64,000 nucleotides of DNA, from NCBI RefSeq assembly GCF_002886255.1, contig NZ_KZ614149.1:2666001-2730000 (forward strand), read 5' to 3'. The notes beneath the pieces are model-generated. The model was not told the DNA's origin, searched no databases, and was given only the letters and a program-made list of their open reading frames with translations. Source of the DNA: Alteribacillus bidgolensis. Its GTDB lineage: Bacteria; Bacillota; Bacilli; Bacillales; Marinococcaceae. Position numbers and translations under genes: made by a program. Positions 17,691 to 26,712 of this stretch are shown in pieces. Every line of letters begins with the position of its first letter. Position 1 is the stretch's first letter.

Positions 17691-18449
17691 ATGTTACAAA
17701 AATTTGGTTTTTCACAATATGAAAGTAAAATTTATGAAACGCTTGTATCTATGGAGGACCCATTGGATGCAGCCACAATTGTTAAATATTCCGGAGTACC
17801 TAAAGCAAAAGTTTATGAGGTTCTTTCGCGTATGATTGATAAAGGCCTAGTGATGGACTCTACTTCAGAAAAGAAAAAGCTTTATACTGCTTTGCCTTTA
17901 CCGCTTGTTATTGAAAAACTAACTACTGAATTTGAAAATAACATTCAGCAATTAAAAAAGAATAAATTTAGAAAACCGTTTTCTGATGATCGTGTTTGGA
18001 GCTTAAAAATGGACACGTCTATTCGAGTACAAAGTAAACAACTTATTCAAAAAGCGGAAAATTTTATTCGTATTTCCGGATGGAAAGATGACTTGTTAGA
18101 ATATTTACCATTACTTGAAGAAAAAGAGAGAAATGGAGTGGCATGTGAAGTGCTTGTGGTAGGTGATTTAAAAACAAATTTATCTAATGTTCATACTCTT
18201 ATACCTGCTGAAGAGCACACTGCATTAGAAAGATTTAGATTAATTATTGCCGATGATCAAGAAGTAATCTTTGCAGGGGTGGAAAACCATTCTTGGCAAT
18301 CGATAAATACAAGGGCGAAGCCATTTGTAAAGGTATTTACTGAGTTTTTTCACCATGACGTTGCTTTAACTAAAATTCAAGAGAAGCATTATCATCTATT
18401 AATGGAGGATGATGAAATAAGAACTCTCCTTATGAAGCTGCGTTACTAA
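17691..18449 (+). CDS. TrmB-family transcriptional regulator
   Basis: 252 residues. The N-terminal winged helix (about 3-70: FGFSQYESKIYETL, then VKYSGVPKAKVYEVLSRMIDKGL) is the TrmB type; residues 110-250 form the phospholipase-D-like C-terminal domain used by TrmB-like proteins for effector binding. It is divergent from the six-gene purine nucleoside operon and is the only regulator adjacent to it, so it probably controls that operon; a nucleoside, base or sugar phosphate would be the natural effector (inference). The start has a weak AGTAGGAG site. Confidence 0.82.
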   Translation: MLQKFGFSQYESKIYETLVSMEDPLDAATIVKYSGVPKAKVYEVLSRMIDKGLVMDSTSEKKKLYTALPLPLVIEKLTTEFENNIQQLKKNKFRKPFSDDRVWSLKMDTSIRVQSKQLIQKAENFIRISGWKDDLLEYLPLLEEKERNGVACEVLVVGDLKTNLSNVHTLIPAEEHTALERFRLIIADDQEVIFAGVENHSWQSINTRAKPFVKVFTEFFHHDVALTKIQEKHYHLLMEDDEIRTLLMKLRY

Positions 18450-18884
18450 GATTTTAACACTATAACCAATGTTGGAATCATAAATCTACATAATGACTAA
18501 TCCTTTCAAAGTGACCAGGAATGTCGGGGTTCAAAAGATTACCACGTTATATAATAGAACAAATTGTTCAAGTATTTACCGTTGCTTTAATAAAAGCAGT
18601 CACGATACACTGTAACAACTTCGGTTGTGATTCTTGTTTCTCACTTCTCCCAAATGTCACCAGGCAGCCGATGTGAGCTTCTAGCCTTAAACGAAAAATG
18701 CATGAATTACAGAAGGTCCGGCTCATTAAATAATATCCCCTCGGGTCTAAGGAAAAAGCTGCCATTTACATGGACCTGTCTCACCCCTAAAATTAAATAT
18801 CCCTGTTCATCTCTTCTTACTATACTTCTGTTTTCTATAAACTAATGTCTTAATTCCCTCATTTCAAATCTTTTTAAAATGTTA
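18450..18884. other. Gene-free stretch between TrmB regulator and germination permease
   Basis: About 435 bases with no convincing reading frame, RNA gene or repeat. I see nothing else to report. Confidence 0.5.
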
Positions 18885-18919
18885 AAAGGTTGTCAATAAT
18901 GACTAGGTAGACAACCTTT
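18885..18919 (+). promoter_or_regulatory. Perfect hairpin against the gerB-type ribosome binding site
   Basis: AAAGGTTGTC - 15-base loop - GACAACCTTT, a ten-pair stem ending one base before the GAGGTG binding site of the germination permease gene. No T-tract follows, so a protein operator or translation control is likelier than a terminator. Confidence 0.55.
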
Positions 18920-18931
18920 GAGGTGAATAGC

Positions 18932-20035
18932 ATGTTTGATAAATGGAAAATATCAGCAAGTCAATTTATGATATTGGTCATTTTATTTACAGTTGGCAGT
19001 GCTATCTTGATTGTACCATCAGGCCTTGTTTCTGATGCTAAACAAGATGCCTGGCTCGCAGCAATTTTTGGAATAGGAATTGGTGTGTGCTTGGTAATAT
19101 TATATATCGCGTTAGGCAGCCTTTTTCCTGATATGACCTTGATTGAGGTACATGAAAAACTTTTGGGGAAATGGTTAGGAAAAGCCGTCTCTCTCTTTTT
19201 TATAACTACTTTATTCTTAGGTGGTCCTGTTACCGTTTTATTTTATTTAGGTAATTTTATGACCGCAGAAATCATCCTTGAAACACCATTGCTGGCAATT
19301 AACATCTTTTTTGCCATCGTTGTCATATTGGGAGTCCGCTTTGGGATCGAAACATTGGCACGTACTGCGGAAATAGTATTTCCTTGGTTTATTTTACTTT
19401 TTATCGGCCTTATTATTTTTCTGTCTCCCGAAATGAAATTTGAAAATTTTCAACCTGTTTTAGAAAGAGGAATAAAACCAGTAATCCCTGCAATCTTGTC
19501 ATTTTTAGGCATCACCTATTTTCCTCTGGTCGTTCTTTTAATGATCTTTCCATCTTATATTAATCATCCAAAAACAGCCCGAAAAACTTTTTTGATTGGC
19601 AGCTTCATCGGTTCGATTCTAATAGGAATCATCGTCACTTTATGTATTTTGGTGCTCGGTCCTTCTTTAACGGAGCTATATATATATCCCAGCTATGCGT
19701 TGGCAAAAAAAATTAATATAGGAAATTTTTTAACACGAATAGAGGTCATCATGGCTATCATATGGCTGATTTCCCTTTATTTCCGATTAACTATTTATTT
19801 TTATATTACTGTTGTAGCTCTTGCCAAAATTTTTAATTTAAACGATTATCGTCCGCTTACACTTCCTTTAGGGATGATACTGGTTGTTTTGTCTATTATA
19901 GTTTTTCCAGATACAATATACGGACAAAGATGGGATGCCCACACCTGGGTGCCTTATATTTTCACATTTGGTTTTATTTGGCCGCTTTTTTTGTTAGGAG
20001 TGGGGATTTTCCGAAAAAATACGGAAGAAAAATAG
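18932..20035 (+). CDS. Spore germination permease, GerB family (B subunit)
   Basis: 367 residues with about ten hydrophobic helices (APC-like fold). The early helices SASQFMILVILFTVGSAILI and the later ITYFPLVVLLMIFPSYI match GerAB/GerKB-type endospore germination proteins, which form the germinant-binding membrane subunit in the spore inner membrane. The ATG at 18932 has GAGGTG six bases before; the GTG at 18923 lies over that site. Unusually it is convergent with the A, C and two-helix genes of what looks like the same receptor, and a long hairpin sits at its ribosome binding site. Confidence 0.87.
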   Translation: MFDKWKISASQFMILVILFTVGSAILIVPSGLVSDAKQDAWLAAIFGIGIGVCLVILYIALGSLFPDMTLIEVHEKLLGKWLGKAVSLFFITTLFLGGPVTVLFYLGNFMTAEIILETPLLAINIFFAIVVILGVRFGIETLARTAEIVFPWFILLFIGLIIFLSPEMKFENFQPVLERGIKPVIPAILSFLGITYFPLVVLLMIFPSYINHPKTARKTFLIGSFIGSILIGIIVTLCILVLGPSLTELYIYPSYALAKKINIGNFLTRIEVIMAIIWLISLYFRLTIYFYITVVALAKIFNLNDYRPLTLPLGMILVVLSIIVFPDTIYGQRWDAHTWVPYIFTFGFIWPLFLLGVGIFRKNTEEK

Positions 20036-20066
20036 GCCGCTGCTCTCTGCATTCATAATGACACCG

Positions 20067-20300
20067 TTATTTGAAAGGGGCAAATAAGACGTCATGTATC
20101 GGCTTAAAAATAGCTTCAATCCAAGCTAACGGGGTCGGAAGCTGATCTACTAAACTTTGGGTGAGAGATAACGCAGCGCCAATGAGCAGGAGAATGGAAA
20201 ACATCAACAGTTCTTTTTTCTGCTTCTTTTTTCGAAGTCCTGGTACTTCAATGGCAGCTATGATAGCGACCACTATAAGAATTCCTGCTGCATGCAGCAT
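20067..20300 (-). CDS. Small two-helix membrane protein of the germination operon
   Basis: 77 residues with two hydrophobic helices (about 3-20 and 32-48) joined by the basic loop GLRKKKQKKEL. It begins two bases after the GerC-type stop codon region, so it is in the same transcript. Small two-helix proteins encoded in ger operons are known in several Bacilli (a D-type accessory subunit that tunes the receptor). Assignment rests on size, topology and position rather than on a sequence motif. Confidence 0.65.
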   Translation of the reverse strand: MLHAAGILIVVAIIAAIEVPGLRKKKQKKELLMFSILLLIGAALSLTQSLVDQLPTPLAWIEAIFKPIHDVLFAPFK

Positions 20301-20302
20301 GT

Positions 20303-21526
20303 TTATTCCTCCTCCAGGTTTTTAAGAAATGGATTACCAACTGTTCCCGTTTTCCTTATATTGAATGTAACCTTCACGTCTACCGGCAGATCAGAAAATT
20401 CTTGCTCCCAATTTTTTTGAAGCAGTTTCCATGCTTTAGGATCCTCACGGTGGATTACTTCTCCGAAACCGAAAATATCACTTCTAAAATCATTTTGTGC
20501 TGTTTGAATGGATGATTGCATTAGACTTTTGATTTTTTCCTCCGCAAGTTTTTCTATCTGGTTTAGCATGTTCTCCTTCTTTACATCGATCCCACACATT
20601 ACTTCTCCTAAATTCCCTTCTGCTTGAACATTTATCTCAATTCTTGGCTGATTGTTGTGAACATTTCCTTTTAATTCAGTTGATGAGCGTGTCAATTCAA
20701 GCGCGATTTTTTCTTTCTCTGCGTTTGGACACGACGTGTCAATGGTCGGATTGACAATGTCATCCATAATGAAGTTGTATCCTTGGCTTTCCCTCTCATT
20801 TAACCAACCGATCAATTTATCTTTTTTAAAAGCAGCAACCTCTGAAAATTCAAATTGTGTCAAGGCCGGGATACTTTCCGCATTGGTCTTGGATGTACCG
20901 GCTTCTGGATCTCCGGAAATCTGCACACCCGTTATTACTGGATTTTTCTTTTTAGTGACAAGATCTGTAATTAACTGATCAATCGTTACTGTTACCGTTG
21001 AAGAAAAGTGTTCATGAGAGGTTTCTAACGAAAAAAACATTTTCTGTGCTGGAATTTTTTCCATAGGTGTCAAAATATCCAGTATACTTTTCGCAGTAGT
21101 ATTCTTAGCAATAAGAAAGTAAAAATCGGTTCGGAATTCATGATCTCGTATTAAAAACTCTAACACCTTGTTGATACCGTCTTTTTTGGCCAGTTCTTCA
21201 CCAATTACAACGGTACGGAGGTGGGCAGCATATATTTTTTTCGGAACTTTTGTTGTTAGTCTTCGTACAGCTTCAAATAACGTGCTCCCTACCCCCTGGT
21301 AGGTAGTAATCGACGTTCGTGCTTCTTCTCCTCCTTCTTTTTCGGCGATCTCTCCGGGGTTGATAACCTGTACAGTTACCCTATATTTATCTTCTTGCTT
21401 ATCAAGACCTAACGACGAAACGATTGACATCTCATTTAATTCCTGACTGCTCCAGCAGCCAGATAAAACGATTACCATGATAGAGCCTATAAAAAACAGG
21501 ATGAACATTTCTTTGCATCTTGTCAT
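20303..21526 (-). CDS. Germination receptor lipoprotein, GerC family (C subunit)
   Basis: 407 residues. The signal peptide ends in the lipobox LSGC (Cys24), followed by the family signature WSSQELNEMSIVSSLGLDK. The body has the Ger(x)C layout (TTKVPKKIYAAHLRTVVIGEELA; LEFLIRDHEFRTDFYFLIAK). The lipoprotein sits on the outer face of the spore inner membrane as part of the germinant receptor. The ATG at 21526 (GAGGTGGA upstream) lies 13 bases after the A-subunit stop; a start at 21556 would overlap that gene. Confidence 0.9.
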   Translation of the reverse strand: MTRCKEMFILFFIGSIMVIVLSGCWSSQELNEMSIVSSLGLDKQEDKYRVTVQVINPGEIAEKEGGEEARTSITTYQGVGSTLFEAVRRLTTKVPKKIYAAHLRTVVIGEELAKKDGINKVLEFLIRDHEFRTDFYFLIAKNTTAKSILDILTPMEKIPAQKMFFSLETSHEHFSSTVTVTIDQLITDLVTKKKNPVITGVQISGDPEAGTSKTNAESIPALTQFEFSEVAAFKKDKLIGWLNERESQGYNFIMDDIVNPTIDTSCPNAEKEKIALELTRSSTELKGNVHNNQPRIEINVQAEGNLGEVMCGIDVKKENMLNQIEKLAEEKIKSLMQSSIQTAQNDFRSDIFGFGEVIHREDPKAWKLLQKNWEQEFSDLPVDVKVTFNIRKTGTVGNPFLKNLEEE

Positions 21527-21539
21527 TAGTCCACCTCTA

Positions 21540-23165
21540 TTATTCCTTTGGTTCATGTCTGGAATCAGGTTTAGAGTTTAAGGGTTTATCCTCTCGTACA
21601 ATATTTTTTTGACTGATTAACCGAGGACGAGAAAACATCCCTCGCCACGGCAGGCGAAATAGAGCATCTTTTTGATCAGCAGCGATGAAAGGTCCAAAGG
21701 GAACCATATAAGGAACACCAAAAGATCGTAGATTAGCTGTATGAAGAACAAGCGCCATTAAGCCGATAAAAATCCCAAACAAACCGAAAATGGCGGCTAG
21801 AAACATCATTGGAAATCGAAGCAAACGAACTGCAATACCCATATCGTAAGAGGGCATGACGAAGGTGGAAATGGCGGTAAGAGAGACAATGATCACCATT
21901 CCAGCAGAGACAAGCCCGGCTTCGACAGCTGCAATTCCAATCACAAACGTCCCTACGATTGAGACAGCTTGACCTGCAGCTTTAGGCATCCTTGTTCCCG
22001 CTTCACGCAAGACTTCAAAAATGGTCTCCATCAAAAGTGCTTCCACAAACACAGGAAATGGGATGCCTTCACGCTGCGCTGCCAGGCTGATTAATAAAGG
22101 TGTCGGAATCATTTCCTGATGAAATGCCGTCAGTGCAATATATAAAGAAGGAGCAAGCATCCCAGTAAAAAAAGCTCCTATTCGTAAAAAACGGAGAAAT
22201 GTTCCAATAGTCGCCCGCTGATAATAATCTTCATTTACTTGAAAATATTCGATAAACGTAGCGGGTGCTGTCAAAACAAAAGGGGTTCCGTTGACAAGAA
22301 GTGCCACTCGCCCTTCTAATAATTTAGCTGCCACCACATCCGGCCGTTCTGAGTTAAACATAGTAGGAAAAGGTGTAAATGTTTCATCCTGAATAAGCTC
22401 CTCGATATAACCACTTTCTAACACGCTGTCAATATCAATCCGGGCCAGCCGCCTGCGTACTTCTTCCACTATCTTATCGTTCACAATTCCATTGATATAC
22501 ATGATCGCAACAGCTGTTTTTGTGGAACGTCCGATCCGTTTTGTTTCAAGCCATAGATTTGGATTTTCAATTTTTCGCCTGACTAATGATGTGTTGGTAC
22601 GGAGATTTTCCGTGAAACCTTCTTGCGGCCCGCGTACTGCCTGTTCAGTTACTGGTTCCGTAACGGCCCGTTGATCTCCGCCTTTCGTGTTAACCATTAT
22701 CCCTTCCGTCTGTCCATCAAAAAGAATGGCCGTGTCTCCTGATAGAACGGAAGCAAAAAGCGAGTCGAAATTGTCGATTTTTTTGGTGTTTTCAGCTGAT
22801 AAGGAGCCTTCCTTCAATACTTCTACTACTTGATCACAAAAGAAGTGATGCTCATCTTTCTCTTCAATTTCTCTCACAGGGGCCCTTAGTGCTCCCATAA
22901 GATCACGGATGGATTCATTATTAACAAGTCCATCTAGATAGATGATGCCTGCTTTAATAAGTCTGTCCTGTCCAATATAAATAACCCGTGTCACCACATC
23001 TGTACTGCTTCCCAGTGTACGTGTGATTTCCTCAACATTTTCCTGCAGTCTATCATGCAAAACTGATTGTTGTGTTTCTTTCGAATGAGAAGATTGTACG
23101 TTCGACTCTGCTTGCAAAGACTTTTTTAATATGTTTTTGAGTTTCCGCTTCCGTTTAAATCCCAT
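21540..23165 (-). CDS. Germination receptor A subunit, GerA family
   Basis: 541 residues. Residues about 60-270 form the soluble N-terminal domain (DVVTRVIYIGQDRLIKAGIIY; RRLARIDIDSVLESGYIEEL), then a loop with PDVVAAKLLEGRVALLVNGTPFVL and five or so hydrophobic helices (EGIPFPVFVEALLMETIFEVLREAG). This is the GerAA/GerKA type subunit that likely opens as an ion channel on germinant binding. First gene of the minus-strand unit A-C-small protein. A GGGAG site precedes the ATG. Confidence 0.92.
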   Translation of the reverse strand: MGFKRKRKLKNILKKSLQAESNVQSSHSKETQQSVLHDRLQENVEEITRTLGSSTDVVTRVIYIGQDRLIKAGIIYLDGLVNNESIRDLMGALRAPVREIEEKDEHHFFCDQVVEVLKEGSLSAENTKKIDNFDSLFASVLSGDTAILFDGQTEGIMVNTKGGDQRAVTEPVTEQAVRGPQEGFTENLRTNTSLVRRKIENPNLWLETKRIGRSTKTAVAIMYINGIVNDKIVEEVRRRLARIDIDSVLESGYIEELIQDETFTPFPTMFNSERPDVVAAKLLEGRVALLVNGTPFVLTAPATFIEYFQVNEDYYQRATIGTFLRFLRIGAFFTGMLAPSLYIALTAFHQEMIPTPLLISLAAQREGIPFPVFVEALLMETIFEVLREAGTRMPKAAGQAVSIVGTFVIGIAAVEAGLVSAGMVIIVSLTAISTFVMPSYDMGIAVRLLRFPMMFLAAIFGLFGIFIGLMALVLHTANLRSFGVPYMVPFGPFIAADQKDALFRLPWRGMFSRPRLISQKNIVREDKPLNSKPDSRHEPKE

Positions 23166-23276
23166 TCGAATTCTCCCTATTTTCCGTTATTTTAATAATT
23201 ATTAACGCTATTAAGGGATTTTATAACAGGGGAGCAATGTTCAAAATGTTTACTTTTGCTCTTGTTTATGAGCAAT

Positions 23277-23366
23277 ATTAGAAAAACTTGGCTTACCGCC
23301 AAGTCCTAAATAACGGAAGCCGTAGTTTTGCTTATACTTTGATCCTTTAACAAGTCTAAAGTATAA
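23277..23366 (+). repeat. Dispersed intergenic repeat, copy C (near full length)
   Basis: ATTAGAAAAACTTGGC, hairpin ACTTGGC/GCCAAGT, then CGGAAGCCGTAGTTTTG, CTTATACTTTGATCCTTTAAC and the end CTAAAGTATAA. The best copy for defining the element. Confidence 0.8.
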
Positions 23367-23368
23367 AT

Positions 23369-23408
23369 AAAAAGCTGCCCAAGTGAAAAATCACGTTGGA
23401 ACAGCTTC
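23369..23408 (-). terminator. Terminator of the APC permease gene
   Basis: Read on the minus strand: AAGCTGTTCCAACGTGA - TTTT - TCACTTGGGCAGCTT followed by TTTATTT, ten bases after the stop codon. Confidence 0.75.
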
Positions 23409-23418
23409 AATCTTGTCT

Positions 23419-24888
23419 TTAATTTACGTTTTCTACTTTTTCATCACTGTTTGATTTTTCTCCTAGTATCAAATATCTTAGTTCCTTGTCTGATATATTA
23501 TTTAACTCTTCTCGTTTTTTCATATAAAAAACCATTCCTAGAATAACCCATACTACTAACGCTATTCTTGATTCCATCCCTAAAAACGCTGGGGAACCTG
23601 GGATTAGTAATAACCCCATAAAAATAATACTAGCGGTCATCCCTATTAAGGAAATGAGTTTCTTTCTAGGACTTACTGTTTCTACTTGAAGCGCACCGCC
23701 GTCATGATTGGACCACTTGAACATCGTGTAGGCCGTATAACATGTATAAAAATAAGCAATGGAAACACCAATGGCTGACATATCAACAATCCAAAGCAAT
23801 ACTTCCCTTCCAAACCAGGGGGCAAGCATGGCGATCATCGTCGTAAAAATAATTCCTAAGTGAGGGGTATTGTACTTCGGATGTAACTTTGAAAATCCTT
23901 TTGGTAAAAATTTAGCTCTCGACATGGCAAATAGTAACCGCGAGGCAGACATGATAAAACCGTTTAATCCGGTAAATATCCCCATTGTTAAAGCTAACAC
24001 TAAAATTGTCAGGCCAAATGCTCCTAACGTATCGACTACAGCTGTTCCTGTCCCCCAGTCATAGTTTTGATTTGCTAATTCCTGCCATGGCATAATTAAT
24101 GCGGTCGTATAAACCATGGCACAGTACAAAATGGCTGCAGCGATTAATGCAAAAATAATTAAAGAAAAAGCTTTTTTTGAAGAAAATTTAAATTCTTCAG
24201 CTGCTTGCGGGACATTATCAAAACCTACATACGCCCAAGGAGCAATGGCAACAATGGATATGACCGCGGCAAAAGCTGTTTTTTCTGTTGGAAAATAAGG
24301 CTCGACATGACTAACGCTAGAGCCGGGATTGAAACCAACCGTGATAAAAAGTGTAAAAATACTCAATATCATCACACTGCAAAAAAAGAATTGCATTCTT
24401 CCAGATATGACCCCGCCCTTTATGTTGAAATAAGTGAAAATGCCTAGAAGGAGTGTAGCTGCCATGATTTCAAATAGATAAACATCCCAACCGGCAATCT
24501 GATACATTTGCAGGTTCTCAACAAGGCTTGGAAAAACAAACTTAAACATTAAAGCAAAGGCTGAAGCATTTAGTGCAACAATACAGATATAGCCAAGGGT
24601 TAAAAACCAGCCGCATACAAAGGCGTGTTTCTTCCCCAGACTTAAAAATGCGTAGGTAAACTCTCCTCCAGAAACAGGAAAAGATTTGATCAAAACACCA
24701 TAACTGACTGCTATAAGCATCATCAATAACGCACCAATAACAAAACCTAGCATAACTCCTAACGGCCCTGCATCAGACATCCATACAGAAGGTTGTACAA
24801 ATGCACCCCAACCGATGGAAGAACCAAGTGCAATCGCCCAAATCCAATGTGGCTTAAATGACTTATTCAAAGTAGGTCTGTCACTCAT
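23419..24888 (-). CDS. APC-family amino acid/amine permease
   Basis: 489 residues with twelve or so helices. The first helix pair GSSIGWGAFVQPSVWMSDAGPLG is the APC-type unwound substrate site, followed by SGGEFTYAFLSLG and the later PWAYVGFDNVPQAAEEF typical of EAT/YfnA-like permeases. These import amino acids or amines by H+ symport. The ATG at 24888 has AAGGGG nine bases upstream. About 140 bases upstream lies a copy of the palindrome shared with the taurine genes, so this permease probably belongs to that regulon; taurine or a related amine is a possible but unproven substrate. Confidence 0.85.
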   Translation of the reverse strand: MSDRPTLNKSFKPHWIWAIALGSSIGWGAFVQPSVWMSDAGPLGVMLGFVIGALLMMLIAVSYGVLIKSFPVSGGEFTYAFLSLGKKHAFVCGWFLTLGYICIVALNASAFALMFKFVFPSLVENLQMYQIAGWDVYLFEIMAATLLLGIFTYFNIKGGVISGRMQFFFCSVMILSIFTLFITVGFNPGSSVSHVEPYFPTEKTAFAAVISIVAIAPWAYVGFDNVPQAAEEFKFSSKKAFSLIIFALIAAAILYCAMVYTTALIMPWQELANQNYDWGTGTAVVDTLGAFGLTILVLALTMGIFTGLNGFIMSASRLLFAMSRAKFLPKGFSKLHPKYNTPHLGIIFTTMIAMLAPWFGREVLLWIVDMSAIGVSIAYFYTCYTAYTMFKWSNHDGGALQVETVSPRKKLISLIGMTASIIFMGLLLIPGSPAFLGMESRIALVVWVILGMVFYMKKREELNNISDKELRYLILGEKSNSDEKVENVN

Positions 24889-25028
24889 ATTCAAAAACCC
24901 CTTCGCACATTTTTATAACAGTGCGGCCGCTGACTGTTTCTTTTTTAAAGTCCCTCATAGTCTCTTTCACGTAAAGATTGTGTACTCATTTCAAAACTGA
25001 TTCATCCTATCCTCCTTTTCCGCAATGT

Positions 25029-25046
25029 GGTACGGACGTCCTTACC
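25029..25046. promoter_or_regulatory. GntR-type operator candidate, site 1 (APC permease)
   Basis: GGTACGGACGTCCTTACC, a full match to GGTnnGGnCGnCCnnACC, 141 bases before the permease start. The other two copies are at 28557 and 29696. Confidence 0.7.
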
Positions 25047-25180
25047 CCTTATTATAATTGAACCACATTCTTTGAATTATCGCACTATTTATAATTAATT
25101 AAATATTAAAAAATGTTAAATGAGCTGTATTTGAAATTTTTATGAGGAATTATGTACTAAAAGAAAAGCACAAGCACCCT

Positions 25181-25264
25181 GTCTTACCACTGATTCCTAT
25201 GGCGGAAGTCGCAGTTTTGCTTATACTTTGATCCTTTAACAAAGTTAAATTTTCCTAAAGTTTA
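25181..25264 (+). repeat. Dispersed intergenic repeat, copy D (right half well kept)
   Basis: TCTTACC, then TGGCGGAAGTCGCAGTTTTG, CTTATACTTTGATCCTTTAACAAAG and CTAAAGTTT. The left hairpin is degraded. Shares the 24889-25340 gene-free stretch with operator site 1. Confidence 0.75.
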
Positions 25265-25340
25265 AAAAAAGGAAGTTCAGCTAAGGAACTTCTACTAAAA
25301 ACGAACCGTTGACATGAAGGATTTCCTGCTAAGTTCGCAA

Positions 25341-25682
25341 TCACAATCCTTTTTCCTTATATTCCATTTTTTGCAAATATACATTACTATTTGCTATCAC
25401 CTCTTCACAGCTCTCTATCGTTTGGACACGGGCTTTAGAGAAATCTTTTCTATCAGCATAGGTCCGTACACGAAGTAATTGATTATATAAGTGCGTTAAC
25501 GGTAAATACAAGGGAAGGTAAGATAGTTTTTTAGCGTCTTCTAAGAATTCGTTGTTGATTTGTTCTACAGCATTTGCTGCTACGGCAATAAATGTCTCAA
25601 TAGTGGAATCATTTATTTCTCTGCACAATCCCGTTACATACAGATTCAGTTCTTTTATGCGCTTATATTGTTTAAGATCCAC
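25341..25682 (-). CDS. Small helical protein coupled to the LysR gene, function unknown
   Basis: 113 residues, predicted to be mostly alpha-helical with no signal peptide, no cysteine cluster and no motif I recognise (segments LNLYVTGLCREIND and YLPLYLPLTHLYNQLLRVRTYAD). The start is GTG at 25682, with the binding site GGAGG formed by the end of the LysR gene, whose TGA lies four bases upstream: translation is probably coupled. It may modulate the LysR protein or belong to the sulfonate island; neither can be shown from sequence. Confidence 0.6.
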   Translation of the reverse strand: MDLKQYKRIKELNLYVTGLCREINDSTIETFIAVAANAVEQINNEFLEDAKKLSYLPLYLPLTHLYNQLLRVRTYADRKDFSKARVQTIESCEEVIANSNVYLQKMEYKEKGL

Positions 25683-25686
25683 CTTT

Positions 25687-26607
25687 TCAGTCCTCCTTTA
25701 CTCGTTGGTTGTTACATTCATTTTTTTCCCGAATTAACGCAAGAAATTTTTCAGACACTAAAGACAAAGTTTGATTTTTTTTATATATAAAATAAAAACA
25801 GCGGGTAAGCTCGACACCTTGAATAGGAAACGTTTCAAATAAACCAAGAGACAATTCTTTTCTTATGGCATGTTTGGATAAAATAGATACTCCAAGACCT
25901 GCTTCCACTGCTGTTTTAACAGCTTCTGTACTTCCCAGCTCAAGGACAATATTTAAGTCTTCCGGGGAGATTCCATTGTTTTTCAAATGCTGATGAACAA
26001 CAGTACGCGTGCCAGAACCCTTTTCTCTCAAAACAATAGGAGTTGTACTTAGTTCTTCAATGGTGATCATCTGTTTAAGTTCGGTGAAGTATCCTTTTCT
26101 AGCAACCAATAATAGTTCATCAGACATGAAAGGCTCCATTTCCAAAACCGGCTCCTCTAATTCAGCCTCAATAAGTCCAATTTCTAATTCTTCATTTTTA
26201 ACCATTTCTGCAATATACTGACTATTAATGATTTCTGTATCTAATTCGACTCTGGGGTACTTCGTTTTAAATTCATAAAGCAAGGAAGGAAGAATATTTT
26301 CACCAATTGTTAAGCTGCTAGCGACGATCAGTTTTCCGTGAAGTTCGCCTAACAATTGATGAATGTCATTTTGCGCTTGAATTTGTGTGTTTAAAATTTC
26401 TTTTGCATAAGGATAAAGTGTTTTAGCCGCTTGTGTTAATTCTACATACTTTTTAGTCCGAACAAATAGCGTTGCATTTATTGCACTTTCAAGTGCCTTA
26501 ATTTGTGAAGTGATCGTGGGCTGGGATAAATAGAGGATACGTGCCGCTTCGGAAAAGCTTTTTTGGTCTGCAACGGTCAAAAAGGTCTTTAAATGGTCAT
26601 GGTTCAA
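25687..26607 (-). CDS. LysR-family transcriptional regulator, CysL-like
   Basis: 306 residues: helix-turn-helix at 1-60 (LKTFLTVADQKSFSEAARIL, SQPTITSQIKALE) and the two-lobed effector domain from 90 to 295. The closest group by eye is the YwfK/CysL type that controls sulfur metabolism. It lies between the xsc gene and the APC permease on the same strand, so control of sulfite or sulfonate genes is plausible but inferred. Translationally coupled to the small gene downstream. Confidence 0.85.
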   Translation of the reverse strand: MNHDHLKTFLTVADQKSFSEAARILYLSQPTITSQIKALESAINATLFVRTKKYVELTQAAKTLYPYAKEILNTQIQAQNDIHQLLGELHGKLIVASSLTIGENILPSLLYEFKTKYPRVELDTEIINSQYIAEMVKNEELEIGLIEAELEEPVLEMEPFMSDELLLVARKGYFTELKQMITIEELSTTPIVLREKGSGTRTVVHQHLKNNGISPEDLNIVLELGSTEAVKTAVEAGLGVSILSKHAIRKELSLGLFETFPIQGVELTRCFYFIYKKNQTLSLVSEKFLALIREKNECNNQRVKED

Positions 26608-26660
26608 TCTAATCCCACCTTTCTTCTGGCATCAAAACCAAGAATATAACAATATGCGCT

Positions 26661-26711
26661 AAGAAGAAATAGCCCCTGAACATTACATATATGTCCAGGG
26701 ACTTCTTTTTT
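26661..26711 (-). terminator. Hairpin after xsc, probable terminator
   Basis: Imperfect long stem AAGAAG..CCCCTG / CAGGG..CTTCTT between the xsc stop codon and the LysR gene. T-runs are present on both strands' exits, stronger on plus. Confidence 0.5.
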
Positions 26712-26712
26712 C

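Noticed and set aside
18568..18845. Overlapping plus and minus frames between TrmB and the germination permease
   Set aside because: No binding site and no domain; probably non-coding.
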